Shown here: positions 35,616-45,447 of the stretch, one piece after another
Layout of the letters: the number at the start of each line of letters is the position of its first letter
Numbering within the stretch: the first letter of the stretch is position 1
The notes under the pieces: model-generated
Told to the model about the DNA's origin: nothing
What the model saw: only the letters and a program-made list of their open reading frames with translations
Databases searched by the model: none
Origin: Gallionellaceae bacterium
GTDB lineage: Bacteria > Pseudomonadota > Gammaproteobacteria > Burkholderiales > Gallionellaceae
Reading direction: 5' to 3'
Assembly: GCA_027448945.1 (NCBI GenBank)
Contig: DAIDMQ010000037.1
Location: forward strand, 1 to 49,790
DNA: 49,790 bases
Position numbers and translations under genes: made by a program

Positions 35616-36575
35616 ATGACGGGCAAACTCAAACAACTCTTTCGTAACTGGGCGTTCCGCCGTACCGTCGAGACCGGTACGGTGGAGCTCAATCAGCGCC
35701 GCGTCTACATCCTGCCTTCCAAGCAAGGACTGGGTTTCGCCGTGGTGTTGCTGGTGATGTTGTTGGGCGACATCAATTACAACCTGAGTCTAGGCTATGT
35801 ACTGACCTTCATGCTGGCAATGATGGCGGTGATGTCCATGTTGTATGCCTTTCGCAACCTGGCCCATTTGCGCATCCATGCGGGTCACGTCACACCCGTA
35901 TTTTCGGGTGAGGACGCGCAGTTCGTCTTTCACTTCGACAACCCCGGCACACTGACGCGCTACCAACTCCATTTGCATGACGATGCCGGTCATCGCACCA
36001 CCTTCGATCTACCGGCACTGACCTCTACCCCTGTCCACTTATCCATCCCGGCCACTCAACGCGGCTGGCTGGATAGTGAACGGCTGAGTCTGTACACCGA
36101 GTTCCCGCTGGGGCTGTTCCATGCCTGGACGTATATCCATTTCGATGTGCGCTGTCTGGTCTACCCGCCGCCTGCGCCGCAGCAAGTCCTGCCCGCACCA
36201 TCAGCGCAGAGCGGCACGGGCGCGATACACGCGACTGGCGACGAAGACTACGCCGGACTGCGTAACTACATCCCCGGTGATGCGTTGCCGCGTATCGCAT
36301 GGAAGGCGCTGGCACGCGAGCAGGGTCTGCAGGTCAAACAATTCTCCACGCCACAAGGTCGTGAACTCTGGTTGGACTGGAATCAGTTGGGCACACACGC
36401 AGTAGAGACACGCTTGCAGATATTGACACGCTGGGTACTGGACGCCGATGCTCAGGGTCTGTTGTATGGCTTGCGCTTACCCGATGGCGAGTTGCCACCC
36501 AACAACTTGCCCGCACACAAAGCCGAATGCCTGCGCAGACTGGCTTTGTACGGTTTGTCGGGAGCTGCCACATGA
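35616..36575 (+). CDS. DUF58 domain membrane protein
   Basis: A 319-residue protein with two adjacent N-terminal membrane helices (about 38-80, VVLLVMLLGDINYNLSLGYV and the next helix). A beta-rich region and the DUF58 core follow (GDEDYAGLRNYIPGDALPRI, about 207-226). DUF58 proteins stand next to MoxR ATPases and are presumed partners; their reaction is unknown. Its stop overlaps the start of the transglutaminase gene by four bases (ATGA), so translational coupling is likely. Confidence 0.92.
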   Translation: MTGKLKQLFRNWAFRRTVETGTVELNQRRVYILPSKQGLGFAVVLLVMLLGDINYNLSLGYVLTFMLAMMAVMSMLYAFRNLAHLRIHAGHVTPVFSGEDAQFVFHFDNPGTLTRYQLHLHDDAGHRTTFDLPALTSTPVHLSIPATQRGWLDSERLSLYTEFPLGLFHAWTYIHFDVRCLVYPPPAPQQVLPAPSAQSGTGAIHATGDEDYAGLRNYIPGDALPRIAWKALAREQGLQVKQFSTPQGRELWLDWNQLGTHAVETRLQILTRWVLDADAQGLLYGLRLPDGELPPNNLPAHKAECLRRLALYGLSGAAT

Positions 36576-38506
36576 AGCTCAGCTCCGCCCTGGTCCACAG
36601 CCTGACCTTGTGCATCTTCATGGTTACGCTGCCGCACGCCGAGCATCTGCCACTGTGGATCACCGGCCTGTGCGCCATGCTGCTGTTATGGCGCGTCTAT
36701 CTCACACAGACCAACAGCGCATTGCCCAAACGTTGGTTGCTTTTCTTGATCACCTTGACCGGCGTGGCCGCCATCGCCGCGCACTACCACACCCTGTTCG
36801 GACGCGAAGTTGGGGTGACGCTATTGATGTTGCTCGCGGTGTTGAAGTTGCTGGAACTGCGCGCCCAGCGCGATGCGATGGGACTGATCTACCTGGCTTG
36901 TTTTGTCATCATCACAAATTTCTTTTACTCACAGAGCATCCCCACCGCGCTATTCATGTGCGCGACCCTGCTGGTCATCGTACCAACCTGGCTGCGCATA
37001 CAAGCGCCCAGCCTCAATCTCAAGCCGCAAGCACGTATCGCCGGCACACTGTTGCTGCAAGCCTTGCCGCTGATGTTGCTGCTCTTCATCCTGTTCCCGC
37101 GCGTGCAAGGGCCTCTATGGGGCTTGCCTCAAGACGCATACAACAGCACCGGCCTAAGTGACTCCATGTCGCCGGGCAGCCTGAGCAAACTCAGTTTGTC
37201 GGAAGCAGTAGCTTTCCGCGTCAGCTATGCAGACAAAGCTCCCCGCCGCGACCAGATGTATTGGCGCGGCCCGGTACTTTGGAACTACGATGGTCGTACC
37301 TGGACACGCGGCACCACCGGTTATAGCAATCCACCGCGCTTCACCGACACCGGCCAAAACATCAGTTACAGCGTGATCCTGGAGCCTCACAACAAACGCT
37401 GGCTGTATGGCCTGGACACGGCAGCGACATTGCCAAACGGCGCGCGTATGAGCACAGACTTCCAGCTCTTCAGCGCTGAGCCGGTAAATGCCCGCATCCG
37501 CTACGAGATGAGTTCCAATCTCAGCTATCACGCCAACGTAGACGAATCACCCTCGCAACTACACCGTGCCACCGGCATACCGGCACGCCTCAATCCGCGC
37601 ACCATAGAACTGGCCCAGAGCTGGCGTAGTGCGCACAGCTCCGATCAGGAAGTCGTCGATACCGCATTGCGTTACTTCAATCAGCAGAACTTCAGCTACA
37701 CCCTAGAGCCGCCGCTACTGGGCGAAAACAGCGTGGACGAGTTTTTGTTCGGTGAACGTAAAGGCTTCTGCGAACACTATGCCTCCGCCTTCGTATACTT
37801 GATGCGCGCCGCAGGCATACCCTCGCGCGTGGTGACCGGCTACCTGGGCGGCGAATTCAATGCGCTGGGAAACTATTACATCGTGCGTCAATCCGACGCC
37901 CATGCTTGGGCCGAAGTGTGGCTGGCAGGGCAAGGCTGGGTACGTGTGGATCCGACTGCCGCCATCGCGCCGGAACGCGTGGCGCGCAATCTTGCGGCAT
38001 CGCTAAAAGATAATGCCGCACTGCCCTTCATGGCACGCAATCCACCGCAATGGATGAGCAAGTTGCGCCTCAATCTGGATGCCTGGTCCAACCAATGGAA
38101 TCTGTGGGTACTGGGTTACAACCCGGAGCGCCAGTTCGCGCTCCTCACCCGTCTGGGCATGGAAGACGTGAGTTGGCAGAAGATGGCGCGCAATTTGATG
38201 CTGGGATTGGCATTGTGCATCGCGGCCTATGCGCTGTTCATGTTCAAGCATCAATTACAGCGACACCGCGATCCGGTGCAAACAACATGGCTCAAATTCT
38301 GCGCCAGACTAGCCAAGGCCGGACTACCACGCGCCGGGCATGAGGGTGCGCGCGACTATGCGGAGCGCATCGCACAGGCAAGGCCTGCCGCAGCCGCGAG
38401 CGTGCGCGACATCGCTGCGCGTTATGTGTCGCTACGCTATGGCCGCATGCCCGGGACTGCCGAGTTGATTGCTTTCAAAGATGCAGTACGGATGTTCAAG
38501 TTATAA
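36572..38506 (+). CDS. tgpA: Membrane-bound transglutaminase-like protein (TgpA type)
   Basis: About 644 residues from ATG 36572, which overlaps the DUF58 stop; the frame is open further upstream but only inside DUF58. Five to six N-terminal membrane helices (about 5-180, DUF3488) lead to a periplasmic transglutaminase-like core with the full triad C400 (GFCEHYAS), H444 (DAHAWAEV) and D460 (VRVDP). Another membrane helix (about 545-565) and a C-terminal DUF4129-like helical region follow. In Pseudomonas TgpA is essential and thought to act in the cell envelope. The MoxR-DUF58-TgpA set is a known conserved group; its chemical role is still open. Confidence 0.93.
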   Translation: MKLSSALVHSLTLCIFMVTLPHAEHLPLWITGLCAMLLLWRVYLTQTNSALPKRWLLFLITLTGVAAIAAHYHTLFGREVGVTLLMLLAVLKLLELRAQRDAMGLIYLACFVIITNFFYSQSIPTALFMCATLLVIVPTWLRIQAPSLNLKPQARIAGTLLLQALPLMLLLFILFPRVQGPLWGLPQDAYNSTGLSDSMSPGSLSKLSLSEAVAFRVSYADKAPRRDQMYWRGPVLWNYDGRTWTRGTTGYSNPPRFTDTGQNISYSVILEPHNKRWLYGLDTAATLPNGARMSTDFQLFSAEPVNARIRYEMSSNLSYHANVDESPSQLHRATGIPARLNPRTIELAQSWRSAHSSDQEVVDTALRYFNQQNFSYTLEPPLLGENSVDEFLFGERKGFCEHYASAFVYLMRAAGIPSRVVTGYLGGEFNALGNYYIVRQSDAHAWAEVWLAGQGWVRVDPTAAIAPERVARNLAASLKDNAALPFMARNPPQWMSKLRLNLDAWSNQWNLWVLGYNPERQFALLTRLGMEDVSWQKMARNLMLGLALCIAAYALFMFKHQLQRHRDPVQTTWLKFCARLAKAGLPRAGHEGARDYAERIAQARPAAAASVRDIAARYVSLRYGRMPGTAELIAFKDAVRMFKL

Positions 38507-38535
38507 TCCGCGCCACTTAAACCGTCAGACAAATC

Positions 38536-38979
38536 ATGCTTATTACTCGCCGCCTGGAATTCGATGCAGGTCATCGCATCCCCAACCACACCAGCCAATG
38601 CAAGCATTTGCATGGACATCGCTATGCCATCGAAATCAGCCTGTCCGGCGAGATCATCACCACCGAAGGACAATCCGAACAGGGCATGGTGATGGACTTC
38701 AGTGATGTAAAGCGCATCGCCAAGCAACATGTAGTGGACGTATGGGACCACGCTTTCCTGGTATATCGCGGCGACAAACAAGTTTGCGACTTCCTCGCCG
38801 ACATGCCCGGCCACAAAACGGTCGTCACCGACGTCGTGCCTACTGCGGAGAATCTGGCCCGGATCGCCTTCGATCTATTGGACCCGGCTTATCAAGATAT
38901 CTACGCAAACCACCTGCGTTTAGAGCGTGTACGCATCTATGAAACCCCCAATAATTGGGCGGACTGTTCGCGGATTTAA
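38536..38979 (+). CDS. queD: 6-carboxytetrahydropterin synthase
   Basis: A 147-residue enzyme of the queuosine pathway that converts dihydroneopterin triphosphate to 6-carboxytetrahydropterin. Zinc ligands are H13, H26 and H28 (DAGHRI and HLHGHRY), the catalytic cysteine is C22, and the C-terminal VRIYETPNNWA segment is standard. It lies 30 bp after tgpA in the same direction. The two tRNA genes follow; tRNA-Asp(GUC) is itself a substrate for queuosine, though the closeness may be chance. Confidence 0.94.
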   Translation: MLITRRLEFDAGHRIPNHTSQCKHLHGHRYAIEISLSGEIITTEGQSEQGMVMDFSDVKRIAKQHVVDVWDHAFLVYRGDKQVCDFLADMPGHKTVVTDVVPTAENLARIAFDLLDPAYQDIYANHLRLERVRIYETPNNWADCSRI

Positions 38980-39067
38980 AAAACTTTTTCATTTTTCTAT
39001 AGACATAAAGTTACGCATCATGCAGAATGCGCGCCTTCGAAAATCCCATGTGGATTTAAGTGCGAAT

Positions 39068-39155
39068 GGAAGTTTGGGTGAGTGGTTTAAACCAGCAGTC
39101 TTGAAAACTGCCGACGAGAAATCGTCCGTGAGTTCGAATCTCACAGCTTCCGCCA
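39068..39155 (+). tRNA. tRNA-Ser (anticodon UGA)
   Basis: An 88-base cloverleaf with an encoded CCA end. The acceptor stem pairs GGAAGTT with AGCTTCC. The anticodon loop is CTTGAAA, giving UGA. A long variable arm with CGACGAGAAATCGTC marks it as a class II (serine) tRNA. The T-loop is TTCGAAT. Confidence 0.97.
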
Positions 39156-39172
39156 GCAGCAATAACCAAACT

Positions 39173-39249
39173 GGAGTGGTAGTTCAGTTGGTTAGAATAC
39201 CGGCCTGTCACGCCGGGGGTCGCGGGTTCGAGTCCCGTCCACTCCGCCA
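39173..39249 (+). tRNA. tRNA-Asp (anticodon GUC)
   Basis: A 77-base cloverleaf with an encoded CCA end. The acceptor stem pairs GGAGTGG with CCACTCC. The anticodon arm is CCGGC-CTGTCAC-GCCGG, giving GUC. The T-loop is TTCGAGT. It is 17 bp from the tRNA-Ser gene, and the two share one terminator. Confidence 0.97.
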
Positions 39250-39254
39250 ACACC

Positions 39255-39288
39255 AAAGCCTTTTAGCTGAAAAGTTAAAAGGCTTTTT
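39255..39288 (+). terminator. Intrinsic terminator of the tRNA pair
   Basis: AAAGCCTTTTA and TAAAAGGCTTT form an 11-bp stem and a T-run follows. It lies six bases after the CCA end of tRNA-Asp. Confidence 0.92.
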
Positions 39289-39416
39289 ACCTTTAACGGC
39301 CTGATTTATTTCTGTACACTCTGGCGGCAAAAAATTAACACTCTTGAAGTTGAAACTTTAGCCCCCATTCTGTAGTCTCACGCCCGTCTTTAGATAAATC
39401 CCAATCGGAGGTTGAA

Positions 39417-40100
39417 ATGCAATTCCCTACCCAAGCCAGTATTGGCACACTCGCCACCGAACAAAACAAAGTTCTGCGCAACACATACATGATGCTCGGC
39501 CTGACCATGATTCCCACCGTCATCGGCGCGTTCATCGGCATGTCCATCAATTTTTCTTTCATGGCACTGCATCCGTTCATCGGCGCAATCGCCATGTTCG
39601 CGGTGATGATGGGCTTATTGTTCGCCGTGACTAAATTGCGCAACAGCGTATGGGGCATCGTCGCCTTACTCGGTTTCACCTTCGTCGCAGGTGTATTCCT
39701 GGGTCCTATCCTGCAACACGCTTTGCACTTTAGTAACGGCGGAACACTGGTCGGTTTGGCTGCCGGCGGCACAGGCATCATCTTCCTGAGCTTGGCAAGC
39801 TACGCCACCGTGAGCAAAAAAGATTTCAGCTTCATGGGCAAGTTCCTGTTCATCGGCCTCATCATGCTGCTCATTGCTTCGCTGGCAAATGCCTTTTTCC
39901 AAGTGCCTGTCATGTCCTTGGTGATCTCTGCTGTCGCAGTGATGATTTTCTCAGCCTACATTCTGTTCGACATCAGCCAGATTATTCACGGCGGTGAGAC
40001 CAACTATGTGATGGCAACGCTGACTTTGTACCTGGATATATACAACATCTTCATCAACCTGCTGAACTTGCTGATGGCGTTCAGTGGCGAAAAAGACTAA
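39417..40100 (+). CDS. BI-1/YccA-family inner-membrane protein
   Basis: A 227-residue protein with seven hydrophobic helices, of the Bax-inhibitor-1 fold. The first residues up to about 25 are cytoplasmic. Typical features are AVMIFSAYILFDISQIIHG and the end LDIYNIFINLLNLL. Relatives include YccA, which modulates the FtsH protease, and YetJ, a calcium leak channel. GGAGG precedes the ATG by about six bases. It has its own terminator, so it is a single-gene unit. Confidence 0.94.
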   Translation: MQFPTQASIGTLATEQNKVLRNTYMMLGLTMIPTVIGAFIGMSINFSFMALHPFIGAIAMFAVMMGLLFAVTKLRNSVWGIVALLGFTFVAGVFLGPILQHALHFSNGGTLVGLAAGGTGIIFLSLASYATVSKKDFSFMGKFLFIGLIMLLIASLANAFFQVPVMSLVISAVAVMIFSAYILFDISQIIHGGETNYVMATLTLYLDIYNIFINLLNLLMAFSGEKD

Positions 40101-40121
40101 TCCCGCGCTGTAATAAGCAAT

Positions 40122-40151
40122 AAAAAAGGCGACCCAACGGTCGCCTTTTTT
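40122..40151 (+). terminator. Intrinsic terminator of the BI-1/YccA gene
   Basis: GGCGACC and GGTCGCC pair around CAAC, flanked by six A and six T, so the element could work in both directions. Confidence 0.93.
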
Positions 40152-40352
40152 CATGGCGATTCTCCCCGCCGACGATTAACACAGCACCAGCCTCGCCTAA
40201 AATCCTGCCGCTTGCTACAAGACCGATAAAAGACTATATCCAGTCCGAACTTAAGCCACAAAGTCCGTCATGCGTTTAACAGTCTTGCATTACGACATTT
40301 CGATCCCCTTTAACCCTATAACTGCACCATTTTTCTTGCCGGATTACACGGA

Positions 40353-40541
40353 TATGAGCAGGCGCATTACGCTATCGAGCCAGCCGAACCCAAGGATGCA
40401 CTGCGCTTTTTGATGGAGGCGCGCGGGTTGAAGCAGGAAGATTTGTCTGATGTCGTACCGCAGAGCAACCTGTCGGCAATTTTGGCTGGCAAGCTCGGCA
40501 ACTTCTTCGGCGTGAGCCCGGCGTTGTTCGTTCCGCACTAA
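40353..40541 (+). pseudogene. Truncated HigA-type antitoxin remnant
   Basis: A 62-codon frame without a start codon reads YEQAHYAIEPAEPKDALRF, then MEARGLKQEDLSDVVPQSN, then LSAILAGKLGNFFGVSPALF and stops. The order fits HigA-like helix-turn-helix antitoxins (COG5499 type). The N-terminal part is missing, and the middle of the recognition helix region is shortened: the usual segment between the first LAGK and the second AGKLxxFF has been lost between near-repeats. No toxin gene is near. It is not expected to be made. Confidence 0.65.
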
Positions 40542-40586
40542 ACTGCCGCATAACTTGGCATAATCCGCCCTTCACAAATATCACCC

Positions 40587-40616
40587 ATCGGCCTCTCCGC
40601 AGAGGCCGATTTAATT
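40587..40616 (+). terminator. Strong hairpin before tex
   Basis: ATCGGCCTCT and AGAGGCCGAT pair perfectly around CCGC, followed by TTAATT. It lies 23 bp before the tex start codon. It may end transcripts coming from upstream or act in the tex leader; the T-run is imperfect. Confidence 0.55.
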
Positions 40617-40632
40617 CAATCAATCGAGAACC

Positions 40633-42966
40633 ATGCTGCCATCCATAGAACAACGCCTCGCGGTCGAAATCGCCGCACAACCGCAACAAATTTCCGCCGC
40701 CGTCGCACTGCTGGACGAGGGCGCGACCGTGCCTTTTATCTCGCGCTATCGCAAAGAAGCAACGGGTGGGCTGGACGATACGCAACTGCGTTTGCTGGAA
40801 GAACGTCTGCGCTATTTGCGCGAACTGGAAGAGCGGCGCACCAGCATCATCGCCAGCATCACCGAGCAAAACAAAATGACCCCTATCTTGCTGGACGCGA
40901 TTGCGCACGCCACCGACAAAACGCATCTGGAAGACTTGTATCTGCCTTACAAAATCAAGCGTAGAACCCGCGCGCAAATCGCACTGGAAGCGGGGCTCGC
41001 GCCCTTGGCTGAAGCGCTGATGAACGACCCGACCTTGTCGCCAGAAGCCGAAGCGATGAAGTATTTACGCCCTGCTTTCACAACCGAGCAGGGTGACAAC
41101 GCGGGCGTGGCGGATAGCAAAGCGGCGCTGGATGGCGCGCGGCAAATTTTGCTGGAACGCTTTGCCGAAGATGCAACACTGTTGCAAAAACTGCGCGAGT
41201 ATTTATTGGAACACGGCGTGGTCGAATCCAAAGTCGTCGAAGGAAAAAACGAGGCGGCGGAAAAATATGCCGACTATTTCGACTACTCGGAAAAACTTTC
41301 CACCATCCCCTCGCATCGCGCGCTGGCGCTGTTTCGCGGTCGCCGCGAAGAGCTGTTGGCGGTGCAACTGCGCCTCGATAGTGAGGCCGAAAAACCCACT
41401 TGGAGCGCGCCGCACAATCCTTGCGAGATGCGCATCGCCAACCATTTCGGCATCAAACAACTGGGGCGCGCAGCAGACAGTTGGCTGGCGGACACGGTGC
41501 GCTGGACGTGGCGGGTAAAAAGTTTTCTGCATCTGGAATCGGAACTAATGGGCGCATTACGCGCGCGCGCCGAGACTGAAGCCATCAACGTGTTCGCACG
41601 CAATCTGAAAGATCTGCTGCTCGCCGCCCCCGCCGGCCCGCGCGCGACGATGGGCCTCGATCCCGGCATCCGCACCGGCGTGAAAGTGGCGGTGGTGGAT
41701 GAGACCGGTAAGGTGGTGGACACCGCCGTGATCTATCCGCACCAGCCGCGCAACGATTGGGATGGCTCGCTGCACACGCTGGCAAAGCTCGCCGAAAAAC
41801 ATAAGGTCGCCGTCATCTCCATCGGCAACGGAACCGCCTCGCGCGAGACCGACAAACTGGCACACGAGCTGATAAAACTGCGTCCCGAACTCAAGCTCAC
41901 TAGCGTGGTGGTTTCCGAAGCCGGTGCGTCGGTGTACTCGGCCTCGGAGTTCGCTTCCAAGGAATTGCCCGACATGGATGTGAGCTTGCGCGGTGCGGTG
42001 TCCATCGCGCGCCGTTTGCAAGACCCGCTGGCGGAGCTGGTGAAGATAGATCCCAAGTCCATAGGCGTGGGGCAATACCAGCACGACGTGAGCCAGACGC
42101 AATTGGCGCGCTCGCTGGATGCGGTGGTGGAAGACTGCGTGAATGCCGTGGGCGTGGACGTGAACACCGCTTCCGCGCCGCTGTTGGCGCGGGTTTCCGG
42201 CTTGAGCAGCACGGTGGCGGCGGGCATCGTCAGCTACCGCGACAGCAAGGGGAAATTTGCCTCTCGCTCCCAACTGCGCAACGTACCGCGCCTGGGCGAC
42301 AAAACCTTTGAACAAGCGGCGGGATTCTTGCGCATCATGGGCGGCGACAATCCGCTCGACGGCTCGACTGTGCATCCCGAATCCTATCCGCTGGTGCAGC
42401 GCATTTTGGCGGACATCAAACAGGATATGAAAACCGTCATCGGTAACAGCGCGCTATTGAAGTCGCTCAATCCGGCGAAATACAGCGACGAGAAATTCGG
42501 CATCCCCACCATCACCGACATCCTGAAAGAGCTGGAAAAACCCGGCCGCGACCCGCGTCCCGAATTCACCACCGCTAGTTTTCGTGAAGGCGTGGAAGAA
42601 ATTTCCGACTTGAAGCCCGACATGATTTTGGAAGGAGTGGTGACCAATGTCGCCGCCTTCGGCGCGTTCGTCGACATCGGCGTGCATCAGGATGGTCTGG
42701 TGCATATTTCCGCGCTCTCCAACACCTACGTCAAAGACCCGCACAGCGTGGTCAAGGCGGGACAGATCGTCAAAGTGAAAGTGCTGGAAGTGGATGCCAA
42801 ACGCAAACGCATCGCGCTCACCATGCGCCTCACCGACAGCGCTGCGGCGGCAAAGTCAGATATGCCACGCGAGACCCGCGCCGCGCACAAACCTCGCATG
42901 ACAACGCCGCCGCAAGCGTCTGTGAATAGCGCGATGGCAAGTGCGTTCGCCAAGTTAAAAGGGTAA
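40633..42966 (+). CDS. tex: Tex-family RNA-binding transcription accessory protein
   Basis: A 777-residue cytoplasmic nucleic-acid-binding protein, a bacterial relative of Spt6. Domains in order: helical N-terminus with [16 protein letters not shown]; YqgF-like domain from about 335 ([18 protein letters not shown]); helix-hairpin-helix region from about 495 ([20 protein letters not shown]); and a C-terminal S1 domain (about 662-732, [19 protein letters not shown]). All are intact and length is standard. A strong hairpin precedes it. It is followed by the GldC-like gene after about 80 bp. Confidence 0.97.
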   Translation: MLPSIEQRLAVEIAAQPQQISAAVALLDEGATVPFISRYRKEATGGLDDTQLRLLEERLRYLRELEERRTSIIASITEQNKMTPILLDAIAHATDKTHLEDLYLPYKIKRRTRAQIALEAGLAPLAEALMNDPTLSPEAEAMKYLRPAFTTEQGDNAGVADSKAALDGARQILLERFAEDATLLQKLREYLLEHGVVESKVVEGKNEAAEKYADYFDYSEKLSTIPSHRALALFRGRREELLAVQLRLDSEAEKPTWSAPHNPCEMRIANHFGIKQLGRAADSWLADTVRWTWRVKSFLHLESELMGALRARAETEAINVFARNLKDLLLAAPAGPRATMGLDPGIRTGVKVAVVDETGKVVDTAVIYPHQPRNDWDGSLHTLAKLAEKHKVAVISIGNGTASRETDKLAHELIKLRPELKLTSVVVSEAGASVYSASEFASKELPDMDVSLRGAVSIARRLQDPLAELVKIDPKSIGVGQYQHDVSQTQLARSLDAVVEDCVNAVGVDVNTASAPLLARVSGLSSTVAAGIVSYRDSKGKFASRSQLRNVPRLGDKTFEQAAGFLRIMGGDNPLDGSTVHPESYPLVQRILADIKQDMKTVIGNSALLKSLNPAKYSDEKFGIPTITDILKELEKPGRDPRPEFTTASFREGVEEISDLKPDMILEGVVTNVAAFGAFVDIGVHQDGLVHISALSNTYVKDPHSVVKAGQIVKVKVLEVDAKRKRIALTMRLTDSAAAAKSDMPRETRAAHKPRMTTPPQASVNSAMASAFAKLKG

Positions 42967-43048
42967 ATTGAGCAAGCTTTCCTTTCCTCATTCAAGGGGG
43001 AAAGGATACGTATCATTTGGAGTGATGACCTAACCTAAGGGAAGCAAT

Positions 43049-43408
43049 ATGAAACAATCAGAAATCAAATTCACCGTCACGCTGGACGAAAAAAATCTGC
43101 CCGTCAACATCGATTGGAGCGCGACTGACGGCGGCGTGGATAGCAACAGCAAAGCCATCATGTTGTCGGTATGGGATGCCGAGGCGAAGAACACCCTGCG
43201 CATCGACCTGTGGACCAAGGAGATGTTGGTCGATGAGATGAAACTGTTCTATCACCAAAACCTACTGTCCATGGCCGACACGCTGGAGCGCGCGACCGGC
43301 GAAAAAGAAGCTGCCAAAGCGATGCGCAACTTCGCGCAGGAATTCGGCGAACGTATGGGACTGGTAATGAAGAATCCGCTGTTCTCCGCGCCACCGAAGA
43401 AAAATTAA
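43049..43408 (+). CDS. gldC: GldC-like protein
   Basis: A 119-residue protein without signal peptide or membrane segment. It follows the Bacteroidetes gliding protein GldC nearly end to end in order: IKFTVTLDEKNLPVNIDWSA, the SKAIMLSVWDAEAKNTLRID block, LWTKEMLVDEMKLFYHQ, and LLSMADTLERATG. In Bacteroidetes GldC is needed for gliding and the type IX system; no other gld gene is seen here, so it probably has another, unknown role. AAGGGAAG precedes the ATG by about five bases. It follows tex and converges on slyX. The match is from memory and not from a search, but the motif order is distinctive. Confidence 0.8.
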   Translation: MKQSEIKFTVTLDEKNLPVNIDWSATDGGVDSNSKAIMLSVWDAEAKNTLRIDLWTKEMLVDEMKLFYHQNLLSMADTLERATGEKEAAKAMRNFAQEFGERMGLVMKNPLFSAPPKKN

Positions 43409-43524
43409 CAGGCGCCAAAAGATGCTTATGGGTTGAGCTACACAATAACCGTCATGGTCAGCCCCTGCCAAGTATCGCTACGCCACTCCCCGCCCACTTG
43501 TGATGTGTCTACCCTTTGATGCGT

Positions 43525-43734
43525 TTAATAGTGGGGCGGTGTTTCGTTCGTCGCGGCATTATTTTCATGCACAGCTTGCACCAGCGATGTGAGCGAACCC
43601 GAAAGGGCGGCACATCTGTCTTCCAACAGTTGCAACCTCTTTTGCTGTTCGTAGACGGTTTTATTCAGCACTTCCAGCAGGTCTTCCTGATAGGCGATCT
43701 TTGTTTCGATATTGTCTAAACGTTCTTCACTCAT
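43525..43734 (-). CDS. slyX: SlyX-family coiled-coil protein
   Basis: A 69-residue protein. It is nearly all one coiled coil ([20 protein letters not shown] and [18 protein letters not shown]) ending in TPPHY, the invariant PPHY end of SlyX. Function is unknown; in E. coli slyX lies near slyD. Its ATG overlaps the stop of rlmD by four bases, so it is translationally coupled to it. Confidence 0.94.
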   Translation of the reverse strand: MSEERLDNIETKIAYQEDLLEVLNKTVYEQQKRLQLLEDRCAALSGSLTSLVQAVHENNAATNETPPHY

Positions 43735-45068
43735 GATTCACTTTGTGTAAGGCCGACGGATGATGGTTTATCAAATACCGCGATAGATTCCACATGCGAG
43801 GTATGCGGAAACATATTCATCACGCCCGCCGACCTGAGGATGTAGCCGCGTTGCACCAACTCGGCGGCATCGCGCGCCAGTGTGGCGGGGTTGCAACTCA
43901 CATACACGATGCGCTTGGGCGCGTTGTCTGCACCCAGTGATTTCACCAGCTCGAACGCGCCGTCACGGGGTGGATCTATCAGCAGTTTGTCGAAGTGTCC
44001 GAGTTTGGCGAATGTCTCCTCGGTCATCTCGAACAAGTTCATCGCCATGAATTCGGTGTTGCCCTGCAAGCCGTTGTGAGCGGCGTTTTGACGGGCGCGC
44101 GCAACCAGCGCGTCGCTGCCTTCGATACCCAACACCTGTGCACCGCGACGCGCGATAGGCAGCGTGAAGTTGCCCAGACCGCAGAACAAATCGGCGATAC
44201 GCTCGTTCGGTTGCGGATCGAGCAGACGGATCGCGCGGTTGATCATCACGCGGTTCATCGCGCTGTTCACCTGCGTGAATTCGCTGGGAGCGAAGGGCAT
44301 GGTGATATTGAACTCGGGCAGGCTATACGACAGCTCGGGCGCGTCGAGCGGATAGAAAGGCTTGATGGTCTCGGGTCCCTTGGTCTGGTACCAAAACTGA
44401 ATATCATGTTCATCAGCGAAGGCGCGCAACAAAGCTTCATCGGCGTGATTGGGCGTATCCATGATGCGCAACACCAGCGCATCCACATGCTCGCCCACCG
44501 CTACTTCGATCTGCGGCAATTGGTCACGTATAGACAGATTGCTCACCAGTTCGGCCAACAGCGGTATCAACTTGGCAATCTTGGGTGCAAGGATCTCGCA
44601 GCTCTGCATGTCCGCAACGAAGCTGCTGCGCTTCTCGTGAAAACCGACCAGGGTCTTGCCCTTCTTGATGACGTGTTTGACCGAGATGCGCGCACGCTCA
44701 CGATAGCCCCACACCTGGCCATAGATAGCAGGCAGGATGTTCTCGGGCTTGACCTTGCCGATGTGACGCAGGGCATCTTCGAGAATGCGCTGCTTCACGG
44801 CGACTTGCGCACGTGCATCCAGATGCTGCATGGAGCAACCGCCGCACACGCCAAAATGCTTGCACTTGGGTGTCACGCGCATCGGCGCCGCGCGATACAA
44901 GTTAACGATCTGCGCCTGTTCGAAAGCCGGCTTTTTGCGGTAAGAGGCGTAGCTCACCACCTCGCCCGGTAACGCACCTTCGATGAAGATAACCTTGCCA
45001 TCGAAGTGCGCGACGCCGCGACCTTCGTGATCCAAGGATTCTATGGTGACTTTATTTTCTGTTGTCAT
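43731..45068 (-). CDS. rlmD: 23S rRNA (uracil-1939-C5) methyltransferase
   Basis: A 445-residue SAM-dependent enzyme that methylates U1939 of 23S rRNA. It has an N-terminal TRAM domain (about 1-60) and an iron-sulfur cluster site (C69, C75 and C78 in [10 protein letters not shown], with a fourth cysteine in DMQSCEIL). A SAM-binding motif follows ([14 protein letters not shown]). The catalytic cysteine is in [11 protein letters not shown]. All are intact. Its start lies within the end of the VanZ-like gene (17-base overlap). Confidence 0.95.
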   Translation of the reverse strand: MTTENKVTIESLDHEGRGVAHFDGKVIFIEGALPGEVVSYASYRKKPAFEQAQIVNLYRAAPMRVTPKCKHFGVCGGCSMQHLDARAQVAVKQRILEDALRHIGKVKPENILPAIYGQVWGYRERARISVKHVIKKGKTLVGFHEKRSSFVADMQSCEILAPKIAKLIPLLAELVSNLSIRDQLPQIEVAVGEHVDALVLRIMDTPNHADEALLRAFADEHDIQFWYQTKGPETIKPFYPLDAPELSYSLPEFNITMPFAPSEFTQVNSAMNRVMINRAIRLLDPQPNERIADLFCGLGNFTLPIARRGAQVLGIEGSDALVARARQNAAHNGLQGNTEFMAMNLFEMTEETFAKLGHFDKLLIDPPRDGAFELVKSLGADNAPKRIVYVSCNPATLARDAAELVQRGYILRSAGVMNMFPHTSHVESIAVFDKPSSVGLTQSES

Positions 45069-45447
45069 CTGTGCAATCCCCCAACTTCTCTATCCATACA
45101 AATATCCGGCCCAAGCGGGTATGTGCCAGCGACACACCCAACAACACGCCGGTACTATTGGCTGCCATATCGGCATACTCAAAATATCGGTATCCACTCC
45201 AACCTTGCAGGAACTCTATCGTCACGCCCATCGCGACCAGCGCGGCGGCAACCTTAATGCGCTGTTTACTTTCCGCATAAATCTGGCAGAACCACAAAGA
45301 CATCGCGGCGTAGGCGGTGCAATGTTCGAATTTATCCGACCAGTGAAAGGTGAATACCGCAGGTGGTGCGGGCATCAGGGAGAGGTAACACACGAGTGCG
45401 ACCAATGACCATGCGCCGATCAGCCATGCGCCGCGATGCTTCAGCAT
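45052..45447 (-). CDS. VanZ-like family membrane protein
   Basis: About 131 residues from ATG 45447, which shares one base with the stop of the exonuclease gene (TGATG). An in-frame start 42 bases upstream exists but lies inside that gene. It has three to four hydrophobic helices with the VanZ features [17 protein letters not shown] and [20 protein letters not shown]. VanZ relatives include the teicoplanin-resistance protein and phosphotransbutyrylase-associated proteins, but most have no known role. It lies within the exonuclease-vanZ-rlmD-slyX overlap chain. Confidence 0.9.
   Translation of the reverse strand: MLKHRGAWLIGAWSLVALVCYLSLMPAPPAVFTFHWSDKFEHCTAYAAMSLWFCQIYAESKQRIKVAAALVAMGVTIEFLQGWSGYRYFEYADMAANSTGVLLGVSLAHTRLGRIFVWIEKLGDCTDDNRK

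Noticed and set aside
34662..38506. The MoxR-DUF58-transglutaminase set considered as a new system
   Set aside because: This gene group is widespread and already described as a conserved association. Nothing unusual in it is seen here.
43995..44972. A 325-codon plus-strand frame opposite rlmD
   Set aside because: It is the shadow of the intact RlmD gene. There is no domain, no ribosome site and no natural composition.
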